Numbered from the stretch's first letter, positions 37,176-47,812 are shown. The stretch is 64,000 nucleotides of DNA from Pseudomonas syringae (GCF_023278085.1 NZ_CP066265.1:1952501-2016500); one strand, 5' to 3'. Numbers and translations: made by a program. Notes: generated from the letters alone by a model not told the origin.

Positions 37176-38096
37176 ATGGCTGAAAGCAACGACCATAAGC
37201 TGGTACTGGCTATTTCATCGCGGGCGCTGTTCGATCTGCGCGACAGCCACGCGGTGTACATGGCGGATGGCGTCGAGGCCTATCGCAAGTATCAGATCGA
37301 GCACGAGGACGAAATTCTCGAGCAGGGTGATGCTTTCCCGTTAGTGGAAAAACTCCTGAGCCTCAATGCCAGTCTCGGTCAGGCACGGGTCGAAGTGGTG
37401 CTGGTCTCGCGCAACAGTGCCGACACCGGATTACGGGTGTTCAATTCGATTCAGCACTACGGGCTGGACATCAGCCGTGCGGCGTTCGCTGGCGGGCGCA
37501 GTCCGTATCCCTACCTCGCGGCGTTTGGCTGTCATTTGTTCCTGTCGACCCACGCGGAAGACGTACGCAGCGCGCTGGATGCAGGGTTCGCCGCCGCGAC
37601 CATTCTGTCGGGTGGGGCGCGACGTGCGGCCAGCGCCGAATTGCGCATCGCGTTCGATGGTGACGCTGTGTTGTTTTCCGATGAATCGGAGCGGGTTTAC
37701 CAGGCCGGCGGGCTGGCGGCGTTTCAGGCCAGCGAACGCGAGTCGGCCCGCGAACCCCTGCGCGGCGGGCCTTTCAAGCCGTTCCTGGCTGCCCTGAATC
37801 TGCTGCAGCGGGAATTCCCCGATGCCAGCTGCCCGATCCGTACTGCACTGGTCACTGCCCGCTCGGCGCCAGCCCATGAACGGGTGATTCGTACGCTGCG
37901 CGAATGGGATATCCGTCTGGACGAATCGCTGTTTCTGGGGGGCTTGCAGAAGTCAGCGTTTCTGGAAGCGTTCGCCGCCGATGTATTTTTCGATGATCAG
38001 CCCGGTCACTGCGAGAAGGCGCGTGACGTCGTCGCAACCGGGCATGTACCACACGGCATCAGCAACGAACTCAGGCCGGATACAGGCGGACGTTGA
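37176..38096 (+). CDS. 5'-nucleotidase (cytosolic cN-I type)
   Basis: The 306-residue protein resembles the 5'-nucleotidase family of cytosolic type I: VLAISSRALFDLRDSHAVY with the DLRD acidic pair near the N-terminus, VVLVSRNSADTGLRVFNS, IAFDGDAVLFSDESE and FFDDQPGHCEKA near the end. HAD-type acidic residues for phosphate transfer are visible. It would release nucleosides from monophosphates. GAAGAGGGTGG lies before the ATG at 37176, and the gene is probably in an operon with the preceding reductase. Confidence 0.83.
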   Translation: MAESNDHKLVLAISSRALFDLRDSHAVYMADGVEAYRKYQIEHEDEILEQGDAFPLVEKLLSLNASLGQARVEVVLVSRNSADTGLRVFNSIQHYGLDISRAAFAGGRSPYPYLAAFGCHLFLSTHAEDVRSALDAGFAAATILSGGARRAASAELRIAFDGDAVLFSDESERVYQAGGLAAFQASERESAREPLRGGPFKPFLAALNLLQREFPDASCPIRTALVTARSAPAHERVIRTLREWDIRLDESLFLGGLQKSAFLEAFAADVFFDDQPGHCEKARDVVATGHVPHGISNELRPDTGGR

Positions 38097-38181
38097 AGAA
38101 CCATGCATCTCTGCCATCGCAGCGCCAGATGCACTGCTAAGCTGACTCGATCTCCGCCATTCTGGTAGTCCGGGAGGTTGT

Positions 38182-38676
38182 ATGGTTCGAACGATGTTGT
38201 ATGCCACAGACCTCGGTCTTTACGCGCCTTATGTAACGCAGCACGCACTGGCGCTGGCTCGAACGTTCAACGCCGGACTTTACGTCATCCATGTTGTCGA
38301 GCCCATGGGGCTGTTCGCCGAATCGGTGCTGCAGAGCTACCTGGGCGAGGATGCGTTACAGGAGCTGCACCGCCAGGGCGTGAGTACTTTCATGGATGCA
38401 ATAGAACAACGGATCCTCGACGGGTTTCGTGAGGAACTGGGTGAGGGGCATCAGGACCTGTCATTCATCCGCACGGTGCGCGTCATTCAAGGCGAGCCTG
38501 CCAGCGTGATTCTGGAGCAGGTGCAGAAACTGGGTGTGGACTTGTTGGTGGTCGGCAGTCACAGCCAGGGGGTGGAAGAAGGCGGATCGATTGGCCGTAC
38601 GGCCGCCAGAGTTTTACAGCTTTCAGAGGTGCCGGTTTACATGGTGCCCATCATGTTGAACAAAGGGCGGGGGTAG
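38182..38676 (+). CDS. universal stress protein (UspA family)
   Basis: The 164-residue protein has one Usp domain: MLYATDLGLYAPYVTQHAL at the start, a HVVEP strand, and at the end LLVVGSHSQGVEEGG with IGRTAARVLQLSEVPVYMVP. The GSHSQG region approximates the ATP-binding loop of the family but is not a perfect match. CGGGAGG gives a good site for the ATG. It lies between the nucleotidase gene and cysB. Role in stress endurance is inferred from the family only. Confidence 0.88.
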   Translation: MVRTMLYATDLGLYAPYVTQHALALARTFNAGLYVIHVVEPMGLFAESVLQSYLGEDALQELHRQGVSTFMDAIEQRILDGFREELGEGHQDLSFIRTVRVIQGEPASVILEQVQKLGVDLLVVGSHSQGVEEGGSIGRTAARVLQLSEVPVYMVPIMLNKGRG

Positions 38677-38814
38677 GGAAGGTCAATGTGGTGTTTTAGT
38701 TGAATTCGAGCGTGCGATCACCTCGCAAAGGTGATAAAAAGTTCTAGAATTATTCGTCTACCATTAATCCAGTTATATACCGTCGCTGATGCCCATAGGG
38801 CTTATCTGCTTTGA

Positions 38815-39798
<984 letters not shown>

Positions 39799-39804
39799 GG
39801 GCAG

Positions 39805-39900
39805 CTGTTAGCTGCAAGCTACAAGCTACAAGCTACAAGCTACAAGCTAGAGCCGTACGCGCTTTGACTTGAGGCTTGCAGCTTGAGGCTTGCCGCTCGC
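39805..39900. repeat. tandem 7-bp repeat and related GCTTG-rich sequence
   Basis: Four perfect ACAAGCT units run from 39821 to 39848, preceded by a partial unit. Further on, GGCTTGCAGCTTGAGGCTTG (39872-39891) is an imperfect inverted relative of the same words. The stretch lies between the convergent cysB and cysH genes. Simple repeats of this type recur in pseudomonads and may vary in copy number; no coding role is seen. Confidence 0.75.
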
Positions 39901-39904
39901 GACT

Positions 39905-40639
39905 TTAGTCGCGCACTATCAGATTGCCCGCATGCAGGCCGCACTCTTTCTGTGTGGCTTCTTCCCACCACCAGCGGCCTTCGCGTTCGTGCTGGTTGGG
40001 CAGGACCGGACGGGTGCAGGGTTCGCAGCCGATGCTGATGAAGCCGCGCTCGTGCAGGCTGTTGTAGGGCAGTTCCAGCATCCGGATGTAGCCCCAGATT
40101 TCTTCGCTGCTCATCTGCGCCAGCGGGTTGAATTTGTACAGGGTGCGTTCGGCAGTCGAAAACGCAGTGTCGATTTCCAGTGCGGCAACGGCGCTGCGGG
40201 TGCCGGGGCTCTGGTCGCGACGCTGGCCGGTGGCCCAGGCGCTGACGCCAGAGAGTTTGCGCCGTAACGGCTCGATCTTGCGAATACCGCAGCACTCGCC
40301 ATGGCCGTCCCGATAGAAGCTGAACAGTCCCTTTTGCTTGACGAACGGCTCCAGCTTGCTCTGGTCCGGCGAGATAATTTCGATCTCGATCTTGTAGTGA
40401 TCACGCACCTGCTCGATGAAACGATAGGTCTCGGGGTGCAGGCGGCCCGTGTCGAGGCTGAAAACCTTGACGTTCTTGTTGAGTTTCCAGGCCATGTCGA
40501 CCAGCACCACATCTTCAGCGCCGCTGAACGAGATCCACAGCTCATCACCGAAATGCTCGAAGGCCAGTTTCAGAATGTCCTGCGCAGATTTGTTCGCATA
40601 AGTGGTCGCCAGTTCGGCGACATCGAAAGGTTGGCTCAT
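39905..40639 (-). CDS. cysH: CysH, assimilatory adenylyl-sulfate (APS) reductase
   Basis: The 244-residue enzyme reduces activated sulfate to sulfite. The PP-loop-like [15 protein letters not shown] region binds the nucleotide. The paired cysteines of GECCGIRK and CEPC ligate a 4Fe-4S cluster, the mark of the APS-using bacterial type rather than the E. coli PAPS type. The catalytic Cys is in the C-terminal KECGLH. The ATG at 40639 gives normal length. It converges with cysB, a likely regulator. Confidence 0.95.
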   Translation of the reverse strand: MSQPFDVAELATTYANKSAQDILKLAFEHFGDELWISFSGAEDVVLVDMAWKLNKNVKVFSLDTGRLHPETYRFIEQVRDHYKIEIEIISPDQSKLEPFVKQKGLFSFYRDGHGECCGIRKIEPLRRKLSGVSAWATGQRRDQSPGTRSAVAALEIDTAFSTAERTLYKFNPLAQMSSEEIWGYIRMLELPYNSLHERGFISIGCEPCTRPVLPNQHEREGRWWWEEATQKECGLHAGNLIVRD

Positions 40640-40779
40640 CAGGCGGCTTCCTTGAATCCAGGGGTGGCGCTTAAGCGCTCGTAATGGCGGCAATGGTAAC
40701 AAAATCCGCTGTGCAGTGGCCGTTGCCAAAGGCTAGAGTGCTGCCTCCTTTGATAGCGAATACCCTTGGGGAGCGTGCT

Positions 40780-41397
40780 GTGGAAATTGCCTGTCTGGAC
40801 CTGGAAGGCGTGCTGGTCCCGGAAATCTGGATCGCCTTCGCCGAAAAAACCGGTATCGAATCGTTGCGCGCCACCACTCGGGACATTCCTGACTACGACG
40901 TGTTGATGCAGCAACGGCTGCGTATTCTCGACGAGCACGGTCTGAAACTGTCGGACATCCAGGCAGTGATCAGCACCCTCAAGCCGCTGGACGGCGCTGT
41001 GGAGTTTGTCGACTGGTTGCGCGAGCGCTTTCAGGTGGTGATTCTCTCGGACACGTTCTATGAGTTCTCTCAGCCGCTGATGCGCCAGCTGGGGTTTCCG
41101 ACGCTGTTGTGCCATCGGCTGATCACCGATGAAACCGACCGTGTGGTCAGTTACCAGTTGCGCCAGAAAGACCCGAAGCGGCAGTCGGTGCTGGCTTTCA
41201 AGAGCCTGTATTACCGGATCATCGCGGCGGGTGACTCCTATAACGACACCAGCATGCTGGGTGAAGCCGACGCTGGCATTCTGTTTCACGCGCCCGACAA
41301 CGTGATCCGCGAGTTTCCGCAGTTCCCGGCGGTGCACACGTTCGAGGCGCTGAAGAAGGAATTCATCAAGGCCTCGAATCGGGATTTGATGCTTTGA
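40780..41397 (+). CDS. thrH: ThrH, phosphoserine phosphatase / homoserine phosphotransferase
   Basis: The 205-residue HAD-superfamily enzyme starts with CLDLEGVLVPEIW; the DLEG motif with Glu in place of the second Asp is a hallmark of ThrH. SDTFYEF and GDSYNDTSML complete the active site. ThrH moves phosphate from phosphoserine to homoserine and so joins serine and threonine synthesis. The start is GTG at 40780 with GGGGAG upstream; the length equals the P. aeruginosa protein. It is divergent from cysH. Confidence 0.94.
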   Translation: MEIACLDLEGVLVPEIWIAFAEKTGIESLRATTRDIPDYDVLMQQRLRILDEHGLKLSDIQAVISTLKPLDGAVEFVDWLRERFQVVILSDTFYEFSQPLMRQLGFPTLLCHRLITDETDRVVSYQLRQKDPKRQSVLAFKSLYYRIIAAGDSYNDTSMLGEADAGILFHAPDNVIREFPQFPAVHTFEALKKEFIKASNRDLML

Positions 41398-41429
41398 GGG
41401 CGAAGCCTCGGTTGCGCAAGACTGGAGAC

Positions 41430-41532
41430 AGGTAACGCAGAGCGTCACGAAATGATCTGGCTATCGTGCCGACGCTCTGCGTCGGTATGCCGTTCTGGGC
41501 GCTCTGCGTCCTCTTTGCGACGCAGAGCGGTT
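41430..41532. repeat. REP-like palindromes between thrH and pabB
   Basis: ACGCAGAGCGTCACG (near 41434), CCGACGCTCTGCGTCGG (41469-41485), GCGCTCTGCGTCC and GACGCAGAGCGG follow each other in about 100 bases. They belong to the GACGCAGAGCGTC family seen elsewhere in the window and mark a convergent gene end. Confidence 0.75.
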
Positions 41533-42875
41533 CAGAGCGCTTCAAGCGTCTTCAGCAGTACGCGGACTTTTGTGAAGGTTTCCTGGTATTCCGCCTCGCA
41601 GTCCGAGTCGGCGACGATGCCGCCGCCGCCCCAGCAGGAAATCTGCCCGTCCTTGACCAGCAGGCTGCGGATGGCAATCGAACTGTCCATTTCGCCGCGT
41701 ACATCCAGGTACATCAGTGAGCCGCAATACAGGTTGCGGCGGGTCGGCTCCAGCTCGTCGATGATCTGCATGGCGCGGATTTTCGGTGCGCCGGTGATCG
41801 AGCCGCCCGGAAAACTGCCCGCGATCAGGTCCAGGGCATCATTGCCGGAGGCCAGCTCGCCAGTCACGCTGCTCACCAGATGGTGCACATTCGGGTAGCT
41901 TTCCAGGCTGAACAGTTCCGGGACCCTCACCGAGCCGATGCTGCAACTGCGTCCCAGGTCATTGCGCAGCAGGTCGACAATCATCAGGTTTTCAGCGCGG
42001 TCCTTGGGGCTCGTCAATAGCGCTTCGGCATAGGCCTTGTCCTCGGCCGCATCATGACCGCGCGGCCGCGTGCCTTTTATCGGCCGGGTTTCAACCTGAC
42101 CTTCGCTGACCCTGACGTAGCGCTCTGGCGACAGGCTCAGGATCGCATCACCATCGGGCAAGGCGAAGTAACCGGAAAACGGAGTAGGGCAGGCGGCGCG
42201 TAATGCGCAATAAGCGGCCCACGGGTCGCCTTGGCAATCGGCCTGAAAACGCTGAGCGAAATTGACCTGATAACAATCCCCGGCGTGGATATAGGCCTGG
42301 ATCCGGGCAAAGGCAGCATGATAGTCGTCGGCAGGCATATTGGCCTTGAACGGCGAGGTCAGTTGAAATCCGGCCGAATCGGCAGCGGCGGGTTGCTGGA
42401 ACAACTCAAGCAAACGCTGGACTTCGCCGGGCGCCAGCGCGGGGTGGCACATCAGCTGTGTGGTCTGCGCTTGGTGGTCAGTAATGACGGCCCAGGCGTA
42501 CAGCCCAAGACGGGCGTCGGGCAATTGCAGATCATCGACCGCCTGCCCAGGTTGCGGCTCCAGGCGGCGGCCGAAGTCATACCCCAGGTAACCCAACAGC
42601 CCACCGGCGAAGGGCAATGCGCTGCCCGCCGGTAATTGCGCCGGGCCCAGTCGCGCAAGGCTTTCACGCAGACGCTGAAAAAAAACGTCGCCGCTTTCCC
42701 GAGGCTCCGGCACCCATTGCTCCAGTGGCCAGGCGCTGAGCACATCGAACCTGCCGCGCTCGGCGCCGGGGCGGCCGCTGTCCAGCAGGATGGCGCCGGG
42801 GGCGTGACGGATTCTGACGAAGTTGATAGCCGGGTTTGCTGAATAAGGCAATGGGTGGAGCAAGCAGGTCAGCAT
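41532..42875 (-). CDS. pabB: PabB, aminodeoxychorismate synthase component I
   Basis: The 447-residue enzyme has an N-terminal Anth_synt_I-type domain and a chorismate-binding domain with VNFAQRFQ, ILSLSPERYVRV, PIKGTRPRG (the Lys of PIKGT separates PabB from anthranilate synthase, which has PIAGT), AENLMIVDLLRNDLG, VHHLVSSVTGEL and GSFPGGSITGAPKIRAM. It makes 4-amino-4-deoxychorismate for folate, with an amidotransferase PabA encoded elsewhere. The ATG at 42875 gives usual length, though its ribosome-binding site is weak. Confidence 0.93.
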   Translation of the reverse strand: MLTCLLHPLPYSANPAINFVRIRHAPGAILLDSGRPGAERGRFDVLSAWPLEQWVPEPRESGDVFFQRLRESLARLGPAQLPAGSALPFAGGLLGYLGYDFGRRLEPQPGQAVDDLQLPDARLGLYAWAVITDHQAQTTQLMCHPALAPGEVQRLLELFQQPAAADSAGFQLTSPFKANMPADDYHAAFARIQAYIHAGDCYQVNFAQRFQADCQGDPWAAYCALRAACPTPFSGYFALPDGDAILSLSPERYVRVSEGQVETRPIKGTRPRGHDAAEDKAYAEALLTSPKDRAENLMIVDLLRNDLGRSCSIGSVRVPELFSLESYPNVHHLVSSVTGELASGNDALDLIAGSFPGGSITGAPKIRAMQIIDELEPTRRNLYCGSLMYLDVRGEMDSSIAIRSLLVKDGQISCWGGGGIVADSDCEAEYQETFTKVRVLLKTLEAL

Positions 42876-43305
42876 TCGCGCAGGCCAGTCTGTGTGTGAG
42901 GTCGGCGATTGTAGTCCTGCGTACCGCAGCCTCCTAGGGGGATATTGCCTGCTGCCGGTCATGAGGCCGACGCTGCATACGGTTCGAGATGGCTTGCCAT
43001 GTTTCGGTTTTGCAATAACCGCAATAAGTGTAGTTGAGATATTTGTCAACGTTGCGGTGCGGTTATATATTTCGGGAGGGCGGCCTGCCTATTGACTATT
43101 CATTATCATGCTCGCGATAAGAGAAGTTCTTTTTATTCTAAAAAAGTTGATTTGACACTGTAATAAGCGCTGGTTTTTGTAGGATGGGTACTACAATTGT
43201 CTAGGAATCTTCCTACATGATTTTGAGGGTTATATTGCTAATCTCCGGCGTCACTCGTACAGGTCGTGCGAGTTTGCCTAAAATATTTAACTCTCGGTGA
43301 TTGGA
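42876..43305 (+). promoter_or_regulatory. spacer and probable promoter region of the autotransporter gene
   Basis: No gene is visible in these 430 bases. From about 43090 on the sequence is AT-rich. A palindromic TAGGAATCTTCCTA at 43202-43215, about 90 bases before the autotransporter start, strongly resembles the RcsAB/RcsB box of enterobacteria. A TTGACA lies at 43152-43157 but has no good -10 partner. The segment probably controls the downstream surface protein. Confidence 0.45.
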
Positions 43306-45573
43306 ATGGATTTTTCTCGCAGGTATTTGTTAACTCCGTTGGCGAAAGCGTTGAGTTTGTTGACCGTTGCACCCCTCATGCTGGTTTGTCATCAAGCTCA
43401 AGCGGCCTTTGAACAAGTCGTCATCGGTGAAACGAAAAATATCGATGGATCGACGATGGTCGACAACTGGGATGTATCGAACGGGGGGACGTTGAATGCG
43501 ACGGGTGCCCGCACCGGCTATATAAATGTGAGCAGAAGTGACCTGAACCTGACGAACACAACGGTTAATGGTGCCAACCTCTCGGGTGTTGGAATATCCC
43601 TGCTGTTCAGTGATTCCACGATTGTTGGCAGCAGTATCACGGGGGGAGAGACCGGAATGCGCATAGCCGGCGGAACAGTCGTGATAACAGGGAGTCAAGT
43701 CAACGGCAGTGATTTCGGTATTGACCTGCGCACGGGCACGACTGCGGGCTCTAACGCCGACCTCACACTGGTGGGGAGTCAAGTCAACGGAACCGGCCCG
43801 GCGGGCGTCGGCCTTCACACGTTTGGCGGAATTGTAAGGGCCACCGAGGGTTCGGTTATCCAGGGTACGCAAAATGGCATTACCGTCAGTCAAGGTCTTT
43901 TTGGTGAAACGCCGACGATCGAGCTCGATAACAGTCGGGTAGAAGGGCAGACCGGATCTGCGATTTTGGTGGATGCTCCTATCGGTGAAAACAACTTCAC
44001 CCAGATCAACGTGAATAATGGTTCGACCCTGGTGGGAGGCAACGGCACTCTCCTTGAGGTTAACGGTGCCAACGGAAAAATGAATGTGAGTAATAGCGCA
44101 CTCACGGGCAATATCCAGGTTCGTGACAGTGGCGCGATGGACCTTGATTTCAACCAGAGTCAGTTGACCGGCGATATCAGGGCCGAGGCAGGCAGCACGA
44201 TCAATGTGGCGTTGAATAATCAGTCAGTCTTTACCGGTCGCCTGGAAAACGTCAGCAGTCTGGCCGTAAACAGCGCCGCGCAGTGGGTGATGGTTGAAGA
44301 TTCCTCGGTGGCGAATCTGACCATGAATGGCGGCGCGATAAAGCTGGGTGAGCCGGATGCTTTCTATAAATTGTCGGTGGAGAATCTGTCGGGTAACGGC
44401 ACGTTCATCATGGACGCGGATTTTTCACAGGGCAAAGTTGATTTTCTTGATGTAACCGGCACTGCGACAGGCAACCACTCGTTGCTGGTGGGGGCGACTG
44501 GTGCAGACCCGGTTGCCGATTCAAGCCTGCATGTAGTGCATACAGCCGCAGGCGACGCGCAGTTTTCCTTGCTGAACGGGCCAGTGGACATGGGCACCTA
44601 CAGCTACGCGCTCAGTCAGCAAAATGGCAATGACTGGTACCTGGTCAATACCGGCAAAGTCAGTGCAGGCACCAGTGCGGTGCTGGCACTGTTCAATACC
44701 GCTCCGACGGTCTGGTATGGCGAGCTATCGAGCTTGCGCAGCCGCATGGGTGAACTGCGCGTCAATGGCGCACAACCGGGGGGTTGGGTCCGTACCTACG
44801 GTAACAAGTTTGATGCCAAGGCCGCGTCAGGCGTCGGCTATCAGCAAACCCAGCAGGGTTTGTCGTTCGGCGCCGATGCGCCGCTGCCGATTGGCGACGG
44901 TCAATGGCTGGTCGGGCTACTGGGCGGCTACAGCAAGTCGGATCTCAGTCTGGACCGTGGCACCTCCGGCCAGGTGAACAGCTACTACCTTGGCGCTTAC
45001 ACCACCTGGCTGGATCAGGACAGCGGCTACTACTTCGACGGCGTGCTGAAGTTCAACCGCTTCCGCAACGAAGCCGACGTCAGCTTGAGTGACGGCACTC
45101 AATCCAGGGGCAACTACGACAACAGCGGTGTCGGTGCTTCGCTGGAATTCGGCAAACACATCAAGCTGGATAACAATTACTTTCTGGAACCCTACACGCA
45201 GCTATCCGGCGTGGTCATCCAGGGCAAGGATTATGATCTGGACAACGGTATGCAGGCTGAAGGCGACCGCACCCGCTCACTGCTGGGTAAACTGGGCACA
45301 ACGGCGGGGCGCAATTTTGATCTGGGTGAAGGCAAGGTGGTGCAGCCCTATGTGCGGGCCGCCTACGTGCATGAATTCGCCAAGAACAACGGTGTCGAGG
45401 TCAATAACAACGTTTTCAATAATGACTTGTCCGGTTCTCGCGGTGAGCTGGGTGCGGGTATTGCGATGTCCATGTCCGATCGGCTGCAACTGCATGCCGA
45501 CTTTGAATACAGTAATGGCGACAAGATCGAACAACCCTGGGGCGCCAATGTGGGGTTGCGTTATAGCTGGTGA
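43306..45573 (+). CDS. autotransporter with pertactin-like passenger (type V secretion)
   Basis: The 755-residue protein has a long signal peptide (LSLLTVAPLMLVCHQAQA) and a passenger of about 400 residues made of short beta-helix repeats rich in N, T, S and G (VSRSDLNLTNTTVNGANLSG, TGNIQVRDSGAMDLDFNQSQ). A linker and a C-terminal beta-barrel of about 265 residues follow, ending in an aromatic Trp (GLRYSW). No protease or lipase motif is seen, so adhesion or biofilm roles are likelier. The ATG at 43306 follows GTGATTGGA; a GTG three codons earlier is possible. A strong terminator follows. Confidence 0.92.
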   Translation: MDFSRRYLLTPLAKALSLLTVAPLMLVCHQAQAAFEQVVIGETKNIDGSTMVDNWDVSNGGTLNATGARTGYINVSRSDLNLTNTTVNGANLSGVGISLLFSDSTIVGSSITGGETGMRIAGGTVVITGSQVNGSDFGIDLRTGTTAGSNADLTLVGSQVNGTGPAGVGLHTFGGIVRATEGSVIQGTQNGITVSQGLFGETPTIELDNSRVEGQTGSAILVDAPIGENNFTQINVNNGSTLVGGNGTLLEVNGANGKMNVSNSALTGNIQVRDSGAMDLDFNQSQLTGDIRAEAGSTINVALNNQSVFTGRLENVSSLAVNSAAQWVMVEDSSVANLTMNGGAIKLGEPDAFYKLSVENLSGNGTFIMDADFSQGKVDFLDVTGTATGNHSLLVGATGADPVADSSLHVVHTAAGDAQFSLLNGPVDMGTYSYALSQQNGNDWYLVNTGKVSAGTSAVLALFNTAPTVWYGELSSLRSRMGELRVNGAQPGGWVRTYGNKFDAKAASGVGYQQTQQGLSFGADAPLPIGDGQWLVGLLGGYSKSDLSLDRGTSGQVNSYYLGAYTTWLDQDSGYYFDGVLKFNRFRNEADVSLSDGTQSRGNYDNSGVGASLEFGKHIKLDNNYFLEPYTQLSGVVIQGKDYDLDNGMQAEGDRTRSLLGKLGTTAGRNFDLGEGKVVQPYVRAAYVHEFAKNNGVEVNNNVFNNDLSGSRGELGAGIAMSMSDRLQLHADFEYSNGDKIEQPWGANVGLRYSW

Positions 45574-45593
45574 TGAGTAGTCATTAAGTTTAA

Positions 45594-45618
45594 GGGAGGC
45601 GAAAGCCTCCCTTTTTTT
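45594..45618 (+). terminator. rho-independent terminator of the autotransporter gene
   Basis: A perfect 7-bp stem (GGGAGGC, GAAA tetraloop, GCCTCCC) directly followed by seven T lies 20 bases after the stop. Confidence 0.92.
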
Positions 45619-45660
45619 GCTATATGAAAATGCTGCTCAAGTAATACGGCAAGTGGCTAC

Positions 45661-45676
45661 CTGTCAGTTATGACAG
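45661..45676. promoter_or_regulatory. inverted repeat upstream of the first Ig-like gene
   Basis: CTGTCA-GTTA-TGACAG is a perfect 6-bp dyad about 130 bases ahead of the gene at 45806, in the only spacer between it and the autotransporter terminator. It may be an operator; no regulator is identified. Confidence 0.35.
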
Positions 45677-45805
45677 TATACGCAGGTTATGATAAGCGCT
45701 ACGTTGCTTGCGAGTCGCGGCATTGTCGGATGTGGATATCCAGATGGTTTCTGATTGCCGGACTTTTTACGAGGCCAACCGATCAACTATCATGGAGTTT
45801 AAGTA

Positions 45806-47812
45806 ATGAATAACGTCGAAAAAATAAAGGAAGGTGTTGAGCGCCGTCGAGAATATCTTCGCTCAAAGGCAGGCGTGGTTCGTGCGCCGGGTGGATTGCA
45901 GGATCCGCTGCTCAAGCCGGTTGTACTGGAGGTTCTCCCTGGCAACCCGCCAGGGTTGCTGCAGGTATCCAAGCTAGAGGCCGATCTGGATGTGAAGATT
46001 CCTTATTGGGATTACATCATTCCTGCAGGTCGTTACGCTGATGTCACGATGACGATAAAAGATTCTGCAGGTGCGGTTTTCTACTCCAACAAAAGGAGAA
46101 ACGACGGGCCTCTTCAGGCGACTGATTTCCCGTTGGAGCAGAATATTCCAAAGGCCAGTATTCCCCACGAGGGGACTTACACCATTGACTACTCGGTCGA
46201 AAGCAGTGCGGGAAACAGCAATGAGTCAGAGCCTTTTACGATAACCATTGACCGGACAGCGCCCTATTACAACGTGGACCCATCGCTCGCTTTACCTGAC
46301 GCACTGACGGTTCCGGAAACTTCCATTACCGACGCAACTTTTGCGGGAGGTGCCACCCACTTTATCTGCACATTGCCGGAGTACATCGGACGAACATCCG
46401 AAGACACGATTATTGTATTTTGGGGCCCTGGCCTGCCTGACAGTATATCGGCCCCGGACCCTGCTTTCGGCCCCACTGCTGTTCCTGCGGACCTGAAGAT
46501 CCCTATACCCAAAGCCATCATTGAAGACCGACCCAATGGCCCGACCTTCGCGGTGTACTGGTTGATCGACAAGGCTGGCAATATCAGCAGTGTTTCCGAA
46601 CCTGCTGAGGTGGATGTGCAGTTGGGTGCCCTGCCTGCCGACCTGAAAGCCCCTGAAATTCCATTGGGACCATTGGTTGATCTGGCTGACGCTCATCTGG
46701 GTGTCGAGATTAAAATACCCGCATACAACAATCCGAAAAGTTCCACGATTCAAGCCAGGTGGGGAGCAACCGATTTAACTCCGAAAGACCCAGGGTCAGA
46801 TCCAGTTGACGTTTTTATCGTCGTTCCTTGGTCCGTCCTGAAATCGGAATATGCAGGCGGCCCTGGCGAACAGTCTGTTCAGGCAAGTTATCAGGTCAAA
46901 CGCGGTTCGCTGCTTTTTCCTCCTGATGCACCTCTGTCTGTAACGGTCGATGTCGATTTTTCCACAATTGGCCCGGTCAATCCGGCTGAGCCCGATCCTG
47001 TCAACCCGAATCTGGCCCTGGTACACGTCGTCGGCGCCGATGGGGAACAAGACAAACTCACTCTGGCAGATAACGGCCAGGATATTACGGCGACAGTGGA
47101 ACTTTATACACCCGTTGCGCCGAATGAAGTTTTGCAGTTGTATTGGGGTGTGTCGGATACGCCCGTTGCCAGCTTCACCGTTGTCAGCGAATTGGCTGGG
47201 GAACTGATCAGTTTCACCATTCCCTGGACCGCTATTGAAGCCCAAGGCAATAATCCGGCCTTGCGTATGTATTACACAATCAACAGCGACACCGGGAATA
47301 ACCCTCAACAGTCTCAAGATACGTTCGTTGATGTGGCTGTTATAGCTGTGGGCTTTGATCCGGTCAGCTTCCCTGATCTGTACGAGGATGCCGGTGGCTT
47401 TAAGACGCTATCTTGCAGGTCTCTATATTCTGAAAACTATGACGATCCAGCGGCAAAATTCGGCTTCAGAGTGCAAGTGCCTGGTGATAAAGATCTCAAG
47501 GTCGGCGATACCCTGATAGCTGTGTGGCAGGGGTATGAATTAGACATGACTACGGCGCTTCCCGGAACGCGATTTACCTACGATCACGGCGCTCTGACCG
47601 CAGACGAAGTGGCGAATGGGTTTATATTCCTGGTCGAGCCTTACGACACTCATATTTTGCCTATCTCGCAAGGCTATGCGGATGTGACCTATACCATTAC
47701 ACCGTCGGGTGGAGGAACCGCCATGCCGGCGGACCCGTTACCGCAAAAGCAGTACGTCGAGCTAGTGCGTCCAGGCGGTATCACTTGTGAAGTTCCGCCT
47801 CCAAAACCTTGA
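45806..47812 (+). CDS. large protein of tandem Ig-like domains, no signal peptide
   Basis: The 668-residue product has no signal peptide and no membrane helix. It shows four or five beta-rich repeats of about 120 residues, each with a strand bearing a conserved Trp: TIIVFWGPGLP, TIQARWGATDL, VLQLYWGVSDT, LIAVWQGYEL. The first repeat ends with FTITIDRTAPYY, typical of bacterial Ig-like units. A related protein is encoded next, and Ig-like modules recur in the P47-like proteins at 54-60 kb. Function is unknown; binding or scaffolding is a guess. GGAGTTTAAGTA precedes the ATG. GC content is visibly below the core genes. Confidence 0.8.
   Translation: MNNVEKIKEGVERRREYLRSKAGVVRAPGGLQDPLLKPVVLEVLPGNPPGLLQVSKLEADLDVKIPYWDYIIPAGRYADVTMTIKDSAGAVFYSNKRRNDGPLQATDFPLEQNIPKASIPHEGTYTIDYSVESSAGNSNESEPFTITIDRTAPYYNVDPSLALPDALTVPETSITDATFAGGATHFICTLPEYIGRTSEDTIIVFWGPGLPDSISAPDPAFGPTAVPADLKIPIPKAIIEDRPNGPTFAVYWLIDKAGNISSVSEPAEVDVQLGALPADLKAPEIPLGPLVDLADAHLGVEIKIPAYNNPKSSTIQARWGATDLTPKDPGSDPVDVFIVVPWSVLKSEYAGGPGEQSVQASYQVKRGSLLFPPDAPLSVTVDVDFSTIGPVNPAEPDPVNPNLALVHVVGADGEQDKLTLADNGQDITATVELYTPVAPNEVLQLYWGVSDTPVASFTVVSELAGELISFTIPWTAIEAQGNNPALRMYYTINSDTGNNPQQSQDTFVDVAVIAVGFDPVSFPDLYEDAGGFKTLSCRSLYSENYDDPAAKFGFRVQVPGDKDLKVGDTLIAVWQGYELDMTTALPGTRFTYDHGALTADEVANGFIFLVEPYDTHILPISQGYADVTYTITPSGGGTAMPADPLPQKQYVELVRPGGITCEVPPPKP

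Noticed and set aside
39815..39900. Possible CRISPR-like array of short repeats
   Set aside because: The units are contiguous 7-mers without spacers and no cas gene is present in the window.
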